Of a DNA stretch of 64,000 bases, positions 1 to 8,135 are shown piece by piece. The notes below the pieces were generated by a model. That model did no database searches and was not told the DNA's origin. It saw only the letters and a program-made list of their open reading frames with translations. Position numbers and translations under genes: made by a program. Numbering within the stretch: position 1 is the first letter of the stretch; each line of letters opens with the position of its first letter. Origin of the DNA: a bacterium (GTDB lineage Bacteria; Myxococcota_A; Polyangia; Nannocystales; Nannocystaceae); assembly GCA_024742475.1 (NCBI GenBank), contig JANSYI010000011.1:124001-188000 (forward strand), read 5' to 3'.

Positions 1-759
1 CGTACCCAAGGCATGAGCGCTTGCGGCACGCCCTACATCGTCATGGAGTATCTCGATGGAGAGAACCTCCGCGACCTGCTCGCGCGCGGACGCGTGCCCC
101 TCGACGAGGCCCTCTCCTGGGGCGGGCAAATGCTCGGTGCCATCGCGGCGGCGCACCACGTGGGCGTACTCCACCGCGACATCAAGCCCGCCAACGTGTT
201 GGTGACCCGCGAGGGTCGGGTCAAGGTCCTCGACTTCGGCCTCGCTCGGCTGCACGGGCTGGGACATGGGGCAGAGTCAGAGTCGGGCGGATGGACGGGG
301 CGTCTCACCGACCGCGGCGCGCTGCTCGGTACCCCCGCGACGATGAGCCCCGAACAGCTCCTCGGCGAGGACGCCGACACCCGTAGCGACATGTACAGCG
401 TTGGATGCGTGCTCTACCACTTGTTCGCCGGGCGCGGCCCCGTGAGCGGCAAGGCCACTCGTGTCGTCTATGAGCACGTCTACGTCGAACCGATCCCTCT
501 GCGCGAGCTCGCCCCCGCAGGGACACCGCAGAGCCTGTGCGACCTAGTGCACGCGTGTTTGTCGAAGGACCCGGCGCACCGCCCAACGAGCCGAGCCGCA
601 GCCCTCGAGGCCGCTCACTGGAACGCGCAGTCAGGCAACTCGCTCTCACGCGCCACCGGGACGCTCCGTCGGCTTCTCGGCACGAGCGAACGTCGCGGCC
701 CCGACCGGCCGAAATCGGCACGGTGGCTGGAATCCCTACGTCGTCTCGTGCGTCACTAG
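1..759 (+). CDS. Ser/Thr protein kinase, C-terminal part (5' end outside window)
   Basis: This is the 3' part of a eukaryote-like (PknB/Hanks-type) Ser/Thr kinase. The frame is open to the left edge, so the P-loop and the catalytic Lys lobe are missing. Visible kinase signatures are the catalytic loop HRDIKPANVL, the DFG metal-binding triplet about 20 residues later, and an activation-segment end GTPATMSPEQ, with SPE in place of the usual APE. An αF-type SDMYSVGCVLYHLFAG segment and a subdomain XI Arg follow. About 45 residues of basic, low-complexity tail come after the kinase fold, and no transmembrane helix is visible. The stop lies 5 nt before the VanW-like gene, so the two may be cotranscribed. 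Confidence 0.93.
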   Translation, partial: RTQGMSACGTPYIVMEYLDGENLRDLLARGRVPLDEALSWGGQMLGAIAAAHHVGVLHRDIKPANVLVTREGRVKVLDFGLARLHGLGHGAESESGGWTGRLTDRGALLGTPATMSPEQLLGEDADTRSDMYSVGCVLYHLFAGRGPVSGKATRVVYEHVYVEPIPLRELAPAGTPQSLCDLVHACLSKDPAHRPTSRAAALEAAHWNAQSGNSLSRATGTLRRLLGTSERRGPDRPKSARWLESLRRLVRH

Positions 760-764
760 GGGCG

Positions 765-1613
765 ATGCGTCGAACGCCGTCGTCCTCGGGTCCCTGGTCC
801 GTGCTGCAGCGCGCGGACTTCGCGGTCCGGGTGGCGGGGCTCAGCGCCAAGCGGCTCGTCGCCTGGACGATGCAACGCGACCGATATCCGGCCCCGACTC
901 GGCTCGCGGCCGGCGAGGCTCCCCACCACGTCGCGTCGGTCACGATCCCACGCAGGGCGTCGTCGTTCGGCCCCACGCTCGCGCGAGGGCGCTGGCACAA
1001 CCTGGGCCTCGCCGCGACGGCGCTGCAGGGCGTGGGCGTCACGGCCGAGCGCCCGTTCTCGTTCTGGCGCACCATTGGCCGACTCACCGAGTCACGCGGC
1101 TACGTCGAGGGTGCCCACTTCGAAGGCGGATGCATCGTGCCCGCGGTCGGCGGGGGGATCTGCTCGCTGAGCGACGCGCTGTTCGACCTCGCGCTGCGGT
1201 CGGGCTGCACCATCCTCGAGCGCCACGGCCACACCCTCAGCGTCGACCGGGGGCCCGGCGCTCCCCTGAGGCGACGCGTCGACGCGACCGTGAAGTGGCC
1301 CTACGTCGACCTTCGCTTCGCGCCACCCCACGGCCGCCTGCGGTTGTCGTCGCAGGTGAGCGCCGACGGCCTCACCCTCTCGCTGCACGCCGACCGCCTC
1401 ATCGAGACCTCGACCGTGCTCGTGAGCGAGCCCCGTGTCACCGAAGAGCGGGGCCAACGCTACGCACACACGACGATCACGCGGCGAGGTCCCGCGCACG
1501 CTCCGGGACTGGTCACGATCGGTCGCGACCGCAAGGCGCTGATCGTCCACCCCACGCGAAACTGCGACACGTGTCGGGAGCACGGGTGTGGCCGGTACCG
1601 CGGCCCACGCTGA
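765..1613 (+). CDS. VanW-like family protein
   Basis: The 282-residue product carries a VanW-type domain. The core has the family signature: an Asn/Leu-rich helix (HNLGLAATAL), a PFSFWRTIG segment, RGYVEGAHFEGG, then GGGICSLSD (about residues 129-137, in place of the usual GGGxCQxST) and the LERHGHTLSVDRG stretch. VanW proteins are named from vancomycin-resistance clusters, but their biochemical role is unsettled. The ATG at 765 sits after a purine run (TAGGGG) and 5 nt past the kinase stop. A longer reading back to 537 overlaps the kinase and looks like noncoding Arg/Ser-rich translation. The C-terminus has three Cys residues (CDTCREHGC). Confidence 0.82.
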   Translation: MRRTPSSSGPWSVLQRADFAVRVAGLSAKRLVAWTMQRDRYPAPTRLAAGEAPHHVASVTIPRRASSFGPTLARGRWHNLGLAATALQGVGVTAERPFSFWRTIGRLTESRGYVEGAHFEGGCIVPAVGGGICSLSDALFDLALRSGCTILERHGHTLSVDRGPGAPLRRRVDATVKWPYVDLRFAPPHGRLRLSSQVSADGLTLSLHADRLIETSTVLVSEPRVTEERGQRYAHTTITRRGPAHAPGLVTIGRDRKALIVHPTRNCDTCREHGCGRYRGPR

Positions 1614-2709
1614 CGCTTTCGTCATCGCGCCGGAGCCCACCGACTGGCTTCGCCCGGTGGTCGAAGCGCTGGAGTCCGTGGGCACCGTGCGGGTGTTCGC
1701 GCCCTGGGCACTCCCTGACCTCGCGGTACGGCTCGCAGGTCGCGTGGGGTTTGCCCGACGACGAGACGTTCGCGGCCTGCCCGGCGCGCGCCCGACCGGA
1801 TGGTTCACGGCCGCTGAGCTGGCCGCGCGCGCCTACGCGGGTGGCAAGGCGGCGCGCGCGTTCGCCAACCGCGTGCGCCTGCGTAGCCTCGTCGATCGCG
1901 CGGCGGCGCGCGAGCTCGACCGTGAGGCGCCCCGGTTGGTGATCGCGCCCAGCTTTGCGGCGCGCTCGAGCTTCGCCGCCGGTCGGCGCAATGGCGCGAC
2001 CTGCTTGCTCGTCGAGGACATGCCGGACTTCGACACTCTGGTCGACGGCCTCGACACGCTGGCCGAGCGACACCCCGACGCGCACTTCCTTCGCAACCAC
2101 CGGCCGCGCTCCAAGGACCACGCCCGCCAGCGCGCCGAGCGGTGGCAGGCCCACGCGGTGGCTGTTCGCGGCCGGGTTGCATGGCACCGACTCGGCGCCG
2201 CGAAGACCCGAGTCCAGCTTCCACGGGCATCAACCCGCACCCACCGACGACCGGGGCCCGACGTCTGCTTCGCCGGCCCAGCGCTGGCCCGCGCCGGCTC
2301 GACCCACCTGCAGGGCCTACTCGACGCGTTGCCGGGGCGGACGATCCGCGTTCGCCCCGGACCCTGCAACGAACCGGCCTGCCTCGCGGACCATCCACGC
2401 CTGCGCGTCGATCCGGGCCTGGACGGCGCCGGTGTGGTGCTCAGCCTCGGGCCGCTCGAGTCACACCCCGTCGCTGTCGCGCTCGCGCTCGACACCCGGA
2501 CCCCGATCGTCGGCACGCTGGCGTCCACCGGGCTCGCCGACCCGCGCACCGTCGAGGTGGTCGACCCACGCGACGCGACAGCGACGGCCGCTGCAATCGA
2601 AGCGGCGCTGGCGGGACGCGGCAGGGTCCCACGCCCGTGGACGGCCCCGCTGACGCTGCGCGCGTGGCTTCGCGCTCAGTACTCCCGAGCCTCCAGTGTC
2701 ACCGCGTGA
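1588..2709 (+). CDS. glycosyltransferase-like protein, function uncertain
   Basis: A 373-residue soluble protein starts at a GTG with a GGAG ribosome-binding site 8 nt upstream. It overlaps the 3' end of the VanW-like gene by 26 nt, which suggests translational coupling. The N-terminal half resembles a Rossmann unit (FVIAPEPTDWLRPVVEAL, then LVIAPSFAAR). The C-terminal half has a GT-B-like layout, with GVVLSLGPLESHPVAVALAL, TPIVGT and EVVDPRDATATAAAIEAAL, like the nucleotide-sugar side of retaining GT-B enzymes. I do not recognise a specific family. The glycosyltransferase call is inference from fold-like spacing. The 3' end overlaps the convergent lipoprotein gene by 34 nt. Confidence 0.55.
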   Translation: MAGTAAHADAFVIAPEPTDWLRPVVEALESVGTVRVFAPWALPDLAVRLAGRVGFARRRDVRGLPGARPTGWFTAAELAARAYAGGKAARAFANRVRLRSLVDRAAARELDREAPRLVIAPSFAARSSFAAGRRNGATCLLVEDMPDFDTLVDGLDTLAERHPDAHFLRNHRPRSKDHARQRAERWQAHAVAVRGRVAWHRLGAAKTRVQLPRASTRTHRRPGPDVCFAGPALARAGSTHLQGLLDALPGRTIRVRPGPCNEPACLADHPRLRVDPGLDGAGVVLSLGPLESHPVAVALALDTRTPIVGTLASTGLADPRTVEVVDPRDATATAAAIEAALAGRGRVPRPWTAPLTLRAWLRAQYSRASSVTA

Positions 2710-3164
2710 GTCACTTCGGCGGCCTCGTCGTCATCCCGCCGAATACGGACGGTGAGGTTGACCTCGGCCCCCGACAGCGTGCCCAGAACGCTGCCGTCGA
2801 CGAAGGGCACCGGCACCGCGCGCAGCCGGAGCTCGCCATCGCGCACGCACTCGAGCGGGAGTTCTCCGCCCGTGTACTCGACGTCGGCCACCACGGCTCC
2901 ACTGGCCCGCATGACCGCCTCGATCTCGAGCGCGGCGAGGGTGCCAAAGCCGACGCCCCCCAGGTCGAGGTCCAGCTCGGTCGCGACTCCGCCCTGAGGC
3001 GGGTTGAAGATCGGCACGACGTCACCGTCGGTCAGCGGCACGTCTTCGAAGCGGTAGAACGCCTCCAGGTCGATCGGAGCGCCCGCGTTGCCCTCACACA
3101 GGCCCTCGGCCTCGGGTTGGCATGCAGCGAGCGCGAGGATGGCGGCGAGTCCGACGCGGCGCAC
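2676..3164 (-). CDS. lipoprotein of unknown function
   Basis: The 162-residue product starts at GTG 3164. Its N-terminus (VRRVGLAAILALAAC) is a classic lipoprotein signal peptide, with the lipidated Cys at residue 15. The mature part is small, acidic and β-rich (ELDLDLGGVGFGTLAALEI, VNLTVRIRRDDDEAAE), consistent with an immunoglobulin-like or β-sandwich fold. No catalytic motif is visible. The frame stays open upstream but loses signal-peptide character, so the GTG is preferred. It is transcribed convergently with the glycosyltransferase-like gene and divergently from xdhC, 37 nt away. Confidence 0.7.
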   Translation of the reverse strand: MRRVGLAAILALAACQPEAEGLCEGNAGAPIDLEAFYRFEDVPLTDGDVVPIFNPPQGGVATELDLDLGGVGFGTLAALEIEAVMRASGAVVADVEYTGGELPLECVRDGELRLRAVPVPFVDGSVLGTLSGAEVNLTVRIRRDDDEAAEVTHAVTLEAREY

Positions 3165-3201
3165 CGCGGCACGATAGCAGGACTGGGGGTAGACTGCGGC
3201 C

Positions 3202-4083
3202 GTGAGCGCGTCGAGCCCACTGCGTGGCAACGTCTCTGCAGCCGCGATGGCCAGGGAAGTCGTCGACGTCCTCGAAGGACGCCGCGGGCGGGCTGCGCTG
3301 GCCACGGTCATCGGGCGTAGTGGCTCTGCGCCACAGCGGGTCGGTGCCAAGCTGCTGCTGCACGAGGATGGCACGTTGGTCGGCACGGTCGGCGGCGGCG
3401 CGATCGAGGCCCAAGTGGTCGACGCATGCCGCAGCGCGATCCGAGACGGGCGCTCGTGCCAGGTCCAGGCCCACTTGGTGCGCGACCTGGCAATGTGCTG
3501 CGGCGGTGCGATGGAGGTGTTCGTGGAGTACTTGCAACCCCAACCCAGGCTCGTCGTCATCGGAGCCGGCCACGTCGCCCAGGCGCTCGCGCCTCTGGCC
3601 GTCTCCGCCGACTTTCGCCTCACGGTGGTCGACGAACGCGAGACGCTGCTCGAGCACCCGGCGTTCGCCGACATGACCACGGGTGCGTACGATGTCGATG
3701 AGCTCGACGTTGCGCTCCCCGACCTCGGCGAAGGCGACTACGTGCTCATCATGACGCACGACCACGCCCGGGACGAGCGAGCGCTGGCCCACCTGCTGCG
3801 TCGCCCGCATCGCTACCTGGGCATGATCGGCTCACGCCGCAAGGTGCACTCCCTCGTGCGCCGCGTGCTCGACAAAGAGGCGCGCATGGGTCGATCGACC
3901 CCCGACCTCTCGCGGCTGCGCGCGCCGATCGGCCTCGCGCTGGGCGGCCGAACACCCGCCGAGATCGCGATCAGCGTCGTCGCCGAGCTCATCGCCGAAC
4001 GCCACGGCGGGAGCGGCCGTTCGATGTCGGTCGTCTCCGAGGTCGAGGCGCCTCGGGCAGAGCGCGCCTCAGAGCCCGAGTAG
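3202..4083 (+). CDS. xdhC: XdhC/CoxI family molybdenum-hydroxylase maturation protein
   Basis: XdhC-type proteins bind molybdenum cofactor and promote its sulfuration and insertion into xanthine dehydrogenase-family hydroxylases. The N-terminal XdhC domain shows VIGRSGSAPQRVGAKLLL, the GTVGGGAIE loop and the paired Cys of DLAMCCGG (residues 99-100), which are proposed cofactor ligands. The C-terminal half is a Rossmann domain beginning VVIGAGHVAQAL (about 118-129), with the conserved YLGMIGSRRKV and GLALGGRTPAEIA segments. The 293-residue length is typical. The start is GTG 3202. No molybdenum hydroxylase gene is in the window, so its client is encoded elsewhere. The last 15 nt overlap the convergent amidase gene. 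Confidence 0.9.
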   Translation: MSASSPLRGNVSAAAMAREVVDVLEGRRGRAALATVIGRSGSAPQRVGAKLLLHEDGTLVGTVGGGAIEAQVVDACRSAIRDGRSCQVQAHLVRDLAMCCGGAMEVFVEYLQPQPRLVVIGAGHVAQALAPLAVSADFRLTVVDERETLLEHPAFADMTTGAYDVDELDVALPDLGEGDYVLIMTHDHARDERALAHLLRRPHRYLGMIGSRRKVHSLVRRVLDKEARMGRSTPDLSRLRAPIGLALGGRTPAEIAISVVAELIAERHGGSGRSMSVVSEVEAPRAERASEPE

Positions 4084-4785
4084 CTCTCGAAACGTCCGCC
4101 CGCCCGGGTCGACGCGTCCATCGGGTCGCCGCATGAACGCGCGCTGAAACTCGCGGATCGCCGCGATGGTCTTTCGCCCGATGAGCCCGTCGATGGGGCC
4201 AGGGTCCACGCCGAGGTCTCGAAGGAGCGTCTGCACCAGACGGACGTCGTCGGGAAGGTTTCGGCCGCGCACGCCGACCGAGCCGTGCAGGGCCGGTCCA
4301 GCCGGGGTGTCGTCGACGCGCCAGAGCATGACCTTCGCCGCGACGTCGAAGTAGGCCGCATGCCGGGGGCGGTCGCGACTCCAAAGATCCACGTGACCCG
4401 TCGCGTCACTCCACAGATCGACGTCGAACACCACCACGCCCCGCGCCCCCATGAACGCCTCCGGCACCGGCCCCCCCTCGCCGCCCGCGTAGCTGTGAAC
4501 GAGGTCCGGGTCGCCGTAGGTGCGCTCGAGGTAGCGCCGAAACTCGTGGACGCGCAGCGCGTAGTGCTGGCCGTCGGCACCGACGACCGTCGCCAAGCCG
4601 TCGTTGCGGTCGCCGGGGATCGGGTTGCCCGAGGCGTTGAACGACCGGCTGATCCGAATGACACAGGTGTTGCGGATCCACTCGCGGTCCGCACCTCCGC
4701 CGACCGTCGCCTTGGCCGCGGCCGCCGGACCTCCGGGGTTCGGGTACGCGTCCCACATCTCGTCGAAGTTCCGCAGCCCGCCCAT
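4069..4785 (-). CDS. Tae4-like peptidoglycan amidase with C-terminal PG-binding domain
   Basis: Residues 1 to about 165 match the type VI amidase effector 4 (Tae4) family, Cys/His endopeptidases that cut the D-Glu-mDAP bond of peptidoglycan stems. Diagnostic elements are FDEMWDAYPNPGG at the start, NTCVIRIS with the catalytic Cys at residue 41, and TGHVDLW with the catalytic His at residue 131. The remaining 70 residues form a PG_binding_1-like domain (RLVQTLLRDLGVDPGPIDG, then TIAAIREFQRAF). No signal peptide is present, consistent with delivery by a secretion system or lysis. No Tai4-like immunity gene or T6SS component lies next to it. It could alternatively be a lysin used outside T6SS. 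Confidence 0.82.
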   Translation of the reverse strand: MGGLRNFDEMWDAYPNPGGPAAAAKATVGGGADREWIRNTCVIRISRSFNASGNPIPGDRNDGLATVVGADGQHYALRVHEFRRYLERTYGDPDLVHSYAGGEGGPVPEAFMGARGVVVFDVDLWSDATGHVDLWSRDRPRHAAYFDVAAKVMLWRVDDTPAGPALHGSVGVRGRNLPDDVRLVQTLLRDLGVDPGPIDGLIGRKTIAAIREFQRAFMRRPDGRVDPGGRTFRELLGL

Positions 4786-4951
4786 ATGCTCGCCGTGTCT
4801 TCCCCGAGGGGAGCGCGTTCAGTCTGCGGCGACGCCCCGGCGATGTAAAGCGCGCGAGCTGTGCAACGTTCCGGGCGGCCGAACCGAGACCTGTGCACGG
4901 CAGCACACGCATCCGTTGAATACCGCTCGGCGCGACCCGTAGTGTCTGAGC

Positions 4952-5686
4952 ATGCGAACACACGGACTGCGACGGCTTCGCTCCTGGGCGCTCCCATCCC
5001 TCGCACTCATGGGCGTCATGCTCCTGAGCATGGACGCCTCGGCGGCCGGGCCAACGAACACCGGCAAGCGGTTTCGGTTCCATGGCGAGCTCGACCTGCT
5101 CTCGCTGTCGCACTTCAACCCCGACGGCGACGGCGACAACACCAACACCCTCGGGTTCGGGTTCGGCAAGACCACAGGCGTCGACGCGAACCTGCTGGTT
5201 CCCTCGTGGTCGCTCGGCTTCGGCTACGTGTTCCTGGACGACCGGGCCGTGGTCGGTGGCCGCTTCGTGTTCGACCTCGCGAGCTCGAGCGACGACGACG
5301 ACGACGACTTCGACGACTGGCGCACCACCGTCGTCAGCGGCCAGCTGATCCCCTACTTCCGCTACATCTTCATGCCTGGCAAGCGGGCACGCCCGTTCTT
5401 GGAGGGCCGGTTCGGCTTCGGCGGAAGCGCGATCTCGTCGACCGACAACGACTCGGACGATCGAGGCACTTTGAGCATCATCTACCCGGTCGTGGGATTC
5501 GGCGGCGGCGCCCACATCTTCATCATCGACGCGTTCTCCATCGACCTCGCGGCGACGTTCGACTACGCCGCGCCCCACTCGAAGACTCGCTCCGAAGTCG
5601 GGGACACGACGACGGAGACCGACTACGAGAAGAACGGCGACTTCATCAACGTCGCCGCGCAGGTTGGATTCTCGGTCTGGTTCTGA
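4952..5686 (+). CDS. outer-membrane β-barrel protein
   Basis: The 244-residue product has a long Sec signal peptide (MRTHGLRRLRSW, a hydrophobic core SLALMGVMLL, then an ASA-type cleavage site near residue 32). The rest alternates amphipathic strands and ends in an aromatic residue (FSVWF, C-terminal Phe), the signature recognised by the BAM machinery. Tyr/Phe/Gly-rich strands such as VPSWSLGFGYVFLDD and RFGFGGSAI suggest a small 8-10-stranded barrel. An acidic Asp run (about residues 110-118) probably forms a surface or calcium-binding loop. Substrate or partner cannot be inferred. Confidence 0.75.
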   Translation: MRTHGLRRLRSWALPSLALMGVMLLSMDASAAGPTNTGKRFRFHGELDLLSLSHFNPDGDGDNTNTLGFGFGKTTGVDANLLVPSWSLGFGYVFLDDRAVVGGRFVFDLASSSDDDDDDFDDWRTTVVSGQLIPYFRYIFMPGKRARPFLEGRFGFGGSAISSTDNDSDDRGTLSIIYPVVGFGGGAHIFIIDAFSIDLAATFDYAAPHSKTRSEVGDTTTETDYEKNGDFINVAAQVGFSVWF

Positions 5687-5727
5687 CCCGCGCCCTGCTG
5701 CGGGGCCGGACTGCTATTGTCTGGCCG

Positions 5728-7098
5728 ATGCCCCGCTCCTTCGCCGCCCTCGCGCTGCTGTGCCCGCTTCTCGTCGTCGCGTGCGGAGGCGACGACTCGT
5801 CCGCCCAGGGGCAAAGCGAGGCGGGAGGATCGAGCGGTGCCGCCACCACCACCGGCGAGGGCAGCGGCGCGACGGGTGAGTCCTCGGGGACCACCGACGA
5901 GCCCGGCGACCCCGACACGGGGACGCTCCCCCAAGACTGCGTGGGTCAGCAGGGCGAGGGCCCCTGCATGGTCGAGACGGTCATCCCGGTGCCCTCGACG
6001 TCGCTCGCCTTCGGCGACTTCGACGCGGACGGTGACGTCGACATGATCGCCCGCAGCGAGGAGACGGGCCCTGGCGAGGCCGATCAGATCATCGTGTTCA
6101 CCAACGTCGATGGGAGCTTCGACCTGGGCACGGCGTTCGACTACGGGACCGAGCCGATGGCCAACGACCGGGCCGTGGCGCTGTCGCGGCCGCGCGCGAT
6201 GGGTGCTCCCTCGCTCAACGCCCGAAGCGCGTTCATGCAGGGCACCTACGGAGCGCTCGGCAACATCGAGGTCGACGCATGGTGGGTGCAAGGCGGCGCG
6301 ATCGAGCGCTTCTACGAACCCACACAGACTCCCCCCGCGGGCCCGTGGTTTGGCGACTTCGACGGGGACGGGTCGGCCGACCTCGCCTTCGCCCCCGACG
6401 CGTCCACGCTGGAGAATCTGCAGATCCACGCGTGCACCGGTCAAGACTGCGGCGCAGCGCAGGACGCCACGGTCACCGGAGCCCCCGCTGGGCCTTGGAC
6501 GATCTTCGGCACCGACACGACCGGCGACGGACTGGCCGAGCTGCTCGTCGTCCGGGACGCGGGACGCGGCCTCGAGGTGGTGGTGCTCAGCAACGACGGC
6601 ACGAACTTCACGGCCAGCTCGACGCTCGCGCTGGGTACTGGCCTCGCGCCCGCCTCGGCCCAGCTCGCCGACGTCGACGCCGACGGTCGCGACGACCTCA
6701 TCCTCACCAGCACGGGCGATGCGACCTCCAACAGCTACGGGTCGACCTTGTATGTCTTCAACCAAGATGGCCGCGGCGGCCTGCAAGAAGGCCCGGTCAT
6801 CGAGGCCGGTGAGCGCATCACCGGGTACGCGTTTGCCGACTTCAACGCCGACGGCGTCCCCGACATCGGTCTGCGCCGCACCGACCTCGCGGTTCTCAAC
6901 GTGGGCCTCGGGCCCGGGTTCGACAGCGGCGTCTCCTACGAGATCACCGCGGAGCCCACGGGCATCGTCGGCCAGGCGATTCCCAGCTGGCCCACCGAGC
7001 TCACCGACCTCGATGGAAACGGCTCCCTCGACATCGTGACCATCTCGGCGCAAGAGGGCCAAGAGAGCTACGCGGCGAACATCCTCATCGCCGGATGA
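5728..7098 (+). CDS. FG-GAP/VCBS-repeat lipoprotein
   Basis: The 456-residue product begins with a lipoprotein signal (PRSFAALALLCPLLVVAC, lipid Cys at residue 19). About 60 residues of Gly/Ser/Thr/Glu linker follow. The body has repeated calcium-binding FG-GAP/VCBS blades: FGDFDADGDVDMIARS, FGDFDGDGSADLAFAP, TDTTGDGLAELLVV, LADVDADGRDDLILTS, FADFNADGVPDIGLRR and LTDLDGNGSLDIVTIS. Six or seven such units would close a β-propeller on the cell surface, a fold used for adhesion or protein binding. The start at 5728 is set by the signal peptide. It lies 41 nt after the β-barrel gene and may be cotranscribed with it. Confidence 0.88.
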   Translation: MPRSFAALALLCPLLVVACGGDDSSAQGQSEAGGSSGAATTTGEGSGATGESSGTTDEPGDPDTGTLPQDCVGQQGEGPCMVETVIPVPSTSLAFGDFDADGDVDMIARSEETGPGEADQIIVFTNVDGSFDLGTAFDYGTEPMANDRAVALSRPRAMGAPSLNARSAFMQGTYGALGNIEVDAWWVQGGAIERFYEPTQTPPAGPWFGDFDGDGSADLAFAPDASTLENLQIHACTGQDCGAAQDATVTGAPAGPWTIFGTDTTGDGLAELLVVRDAGRGLEVVVLSNDGTNFTASSTLALGTGLAPASAQLADVDADGRDDLILTSTGDATSNSYGSTLYVFNQDGRGGLQEGPVIEAGERITGYAFADFNADGVPDIGLRRTDLAVLNVGLGPGFDSGVSYEITAEPTGIVGQAIPSWPTELTDLDGNGSLDIVTISAQEGQESYAANILIAG

Positions 7099-7099
7099 T

Positions 7100-7121
7100 C
7101 CCGCCGACCACGGTGGGCGGG
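7100..7121. terminator. possible bidirectional hairpin between convergent genes
   Basis: Between the FG-GAP lipoprotein stop (7098) and the selenoprotein gene stop (7145), CCCGC (7100-7104) can pair with GCGGG (7117-7121). An inner CCA/TGG pair closes a CGG loop. No U-tract follows on either side, so an intrinsic terminator is only a possibility. Confidence 0.3.
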
Positions 7122-7144
7122 GACCTGGATCCCGAGGCACGGGC

Positions 7145-7948
7145 TCACGGCAGCGCCGACTGGATTTGCGCGTCGGAGACCATGCCCGTGGCGATCAGGT
7201 CGAGGCCGGGCCCGAACAGCGCCTCGTTGGGGGTGCTGATCGAGTTGCCGAAGATCGGGACGGTGTCGAACACGTCGCCCAACGAGATCACCGGGAAGGT
7301 GTGTCCGTACTGCGCCGCCCAGTCGTCGATCTCTGACTGCGTGGGCGGCCCGCCTTGGGTGCCGCTGTAGTAGGCCGCGTAGATGATGAGGCCGTCGTCT
7401 TTGTACTGTTGGTATGTTGCTTCCAGACCGGAAGCGTGCGTGGCGCAAAGGCCTCATGTGAAGTTGCCTATGACGAACAGCACGGCCTTGTGGCAGAAGT
7501 CCCGGAGGTAGACGTTCTCGCCGTGCTGGTCGGTCCCGACGATCGCGTCCCCGGGCCCGCTCGCGTCATCGCAGTCGCCCACGTCCCAGCCGCCCGCGTA
7601 CGGGCTGTCTCCCCCTGACCCGGGGTCGCCCCCGGATGTCTCTCCGCCCTCGCCCGCCGAGTCATCGCCCCCAGCGGAGTCGTCGCCCGCCGAGTCGTCG
7701 CCCGCCGAGTTGGCTCCGGAGGCAGAGTCGCCCGACGTCTCACCGCCTTGGGAGTCTTCGCCGCCGTCGCCCCAGCTGGAGGCGCCATCGTCCGATGCCC
7801 CGGAGGTGCCAGACGCATCGTCGTCGTCGGTTTCGTCGTCGCTTGGAACCCAGGCCGCCCCGATCGGGTCGTCCGGCTCGTCATCGCACCCGGGGGCGAG
7901 GACGCCCAGCGCGAGAGACATCGTTATCGTGGTGGGTCGGTACCGCAT
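7145..7948 (-). CDS. selenocysteine-containing thioredoxin-fold lipoprotein (in-frame UGA = Sec165)
   Basis: Read through one TGA (7454-7456), this is a continuous 267-residue protein. It has a lipoprotein signal ending LGVLAPGC (lipid Cys 21) and about 110 residues of acidic Gly/Ser/Asp linker. A redoxin domain follows. The segment before the TGA, KAVLFVIGNFT, is the β-strand that leads into a thioredoxin active site. The TGA takes the place of the first Cys, giving U-G-L-C, then ATHASGLEATYQQYKDDGLIIYA, a normal thioredoxin helix and strand. The 102 codons after the TGA stay open and end at TGA 7145. A hairpin with a GGUCU loop lies just downstream of the codon. The start ATG (7946-7948) has a good GGAGG site. 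A plain frameshift or nonsense mutation is less likely. Confidence 0.85.
7419..7435 (-). promoter_or_regulatory. bacterial SECIS-like hairpin downstream of UGA165
   Basis: Starting 18 nt after the UGA, GCUUCC pairs perfectly with GGAAGC around a five-base loop GGUCU. The first loop G is 24 nt past the UGA. Bacterial SECIS elements recognised by SelB sit in this range and carry a G, usually GU, in the apical loop. The loop also resembles the AGGUCU loop known from E. coli fdhF. The fold is hand-drawn, not computed. Confidence 0.72.
7651..7713. repeat. 15-nt tandem repeats encoding AGDDS-type linker
   Basis: Three near-perfect copies of CGCCCGCCGAGTCGT (7651-7665, 7684-7698, 7699-7713) and one 18-nt variant encode the repeated Ala-Gly-Asp-Asp-Ser units of the selenoprotein linker. 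The unit is in frame, so copy-number change would only alter linker length. Confidence 0.75.
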
Positions 7949-8135
7949 TGCAGCCTCCAACTCCCTTCTTCCCCTCTGAGAGGTTCGCACCCCAACCCAC
8001 CTTGCAGCAACAGAGTCGTGCACGGTTGTGCTTGATGTAGTCCCGATCGCCTCGTTCACCGCAGGTGCGGTTTTCGACGCGCCCCGGCAACTTTTGGCCG
8101 CTTGAACGCACTACCGCACCGTGGGAGGGTTCGAC

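Noticed and set aside
4861..5727. Upstream extension of the FG-GAP lipoprotein frame
   Set aside because: The extension runs out of frame through the whole β-barrel gene and is Arg-rich. A perfect lipoprotein signal starts at 5728.
7145..7948. Interpretation as a pseudogene with a nonsense mutation
   Set aside because: The only defect is one TGA at the catalytic Cys position. Downstream coding is intact, a SECIS-like hairpin follows, and a second gene in the window shows the same pattern. A pseudogene remains formally possible.
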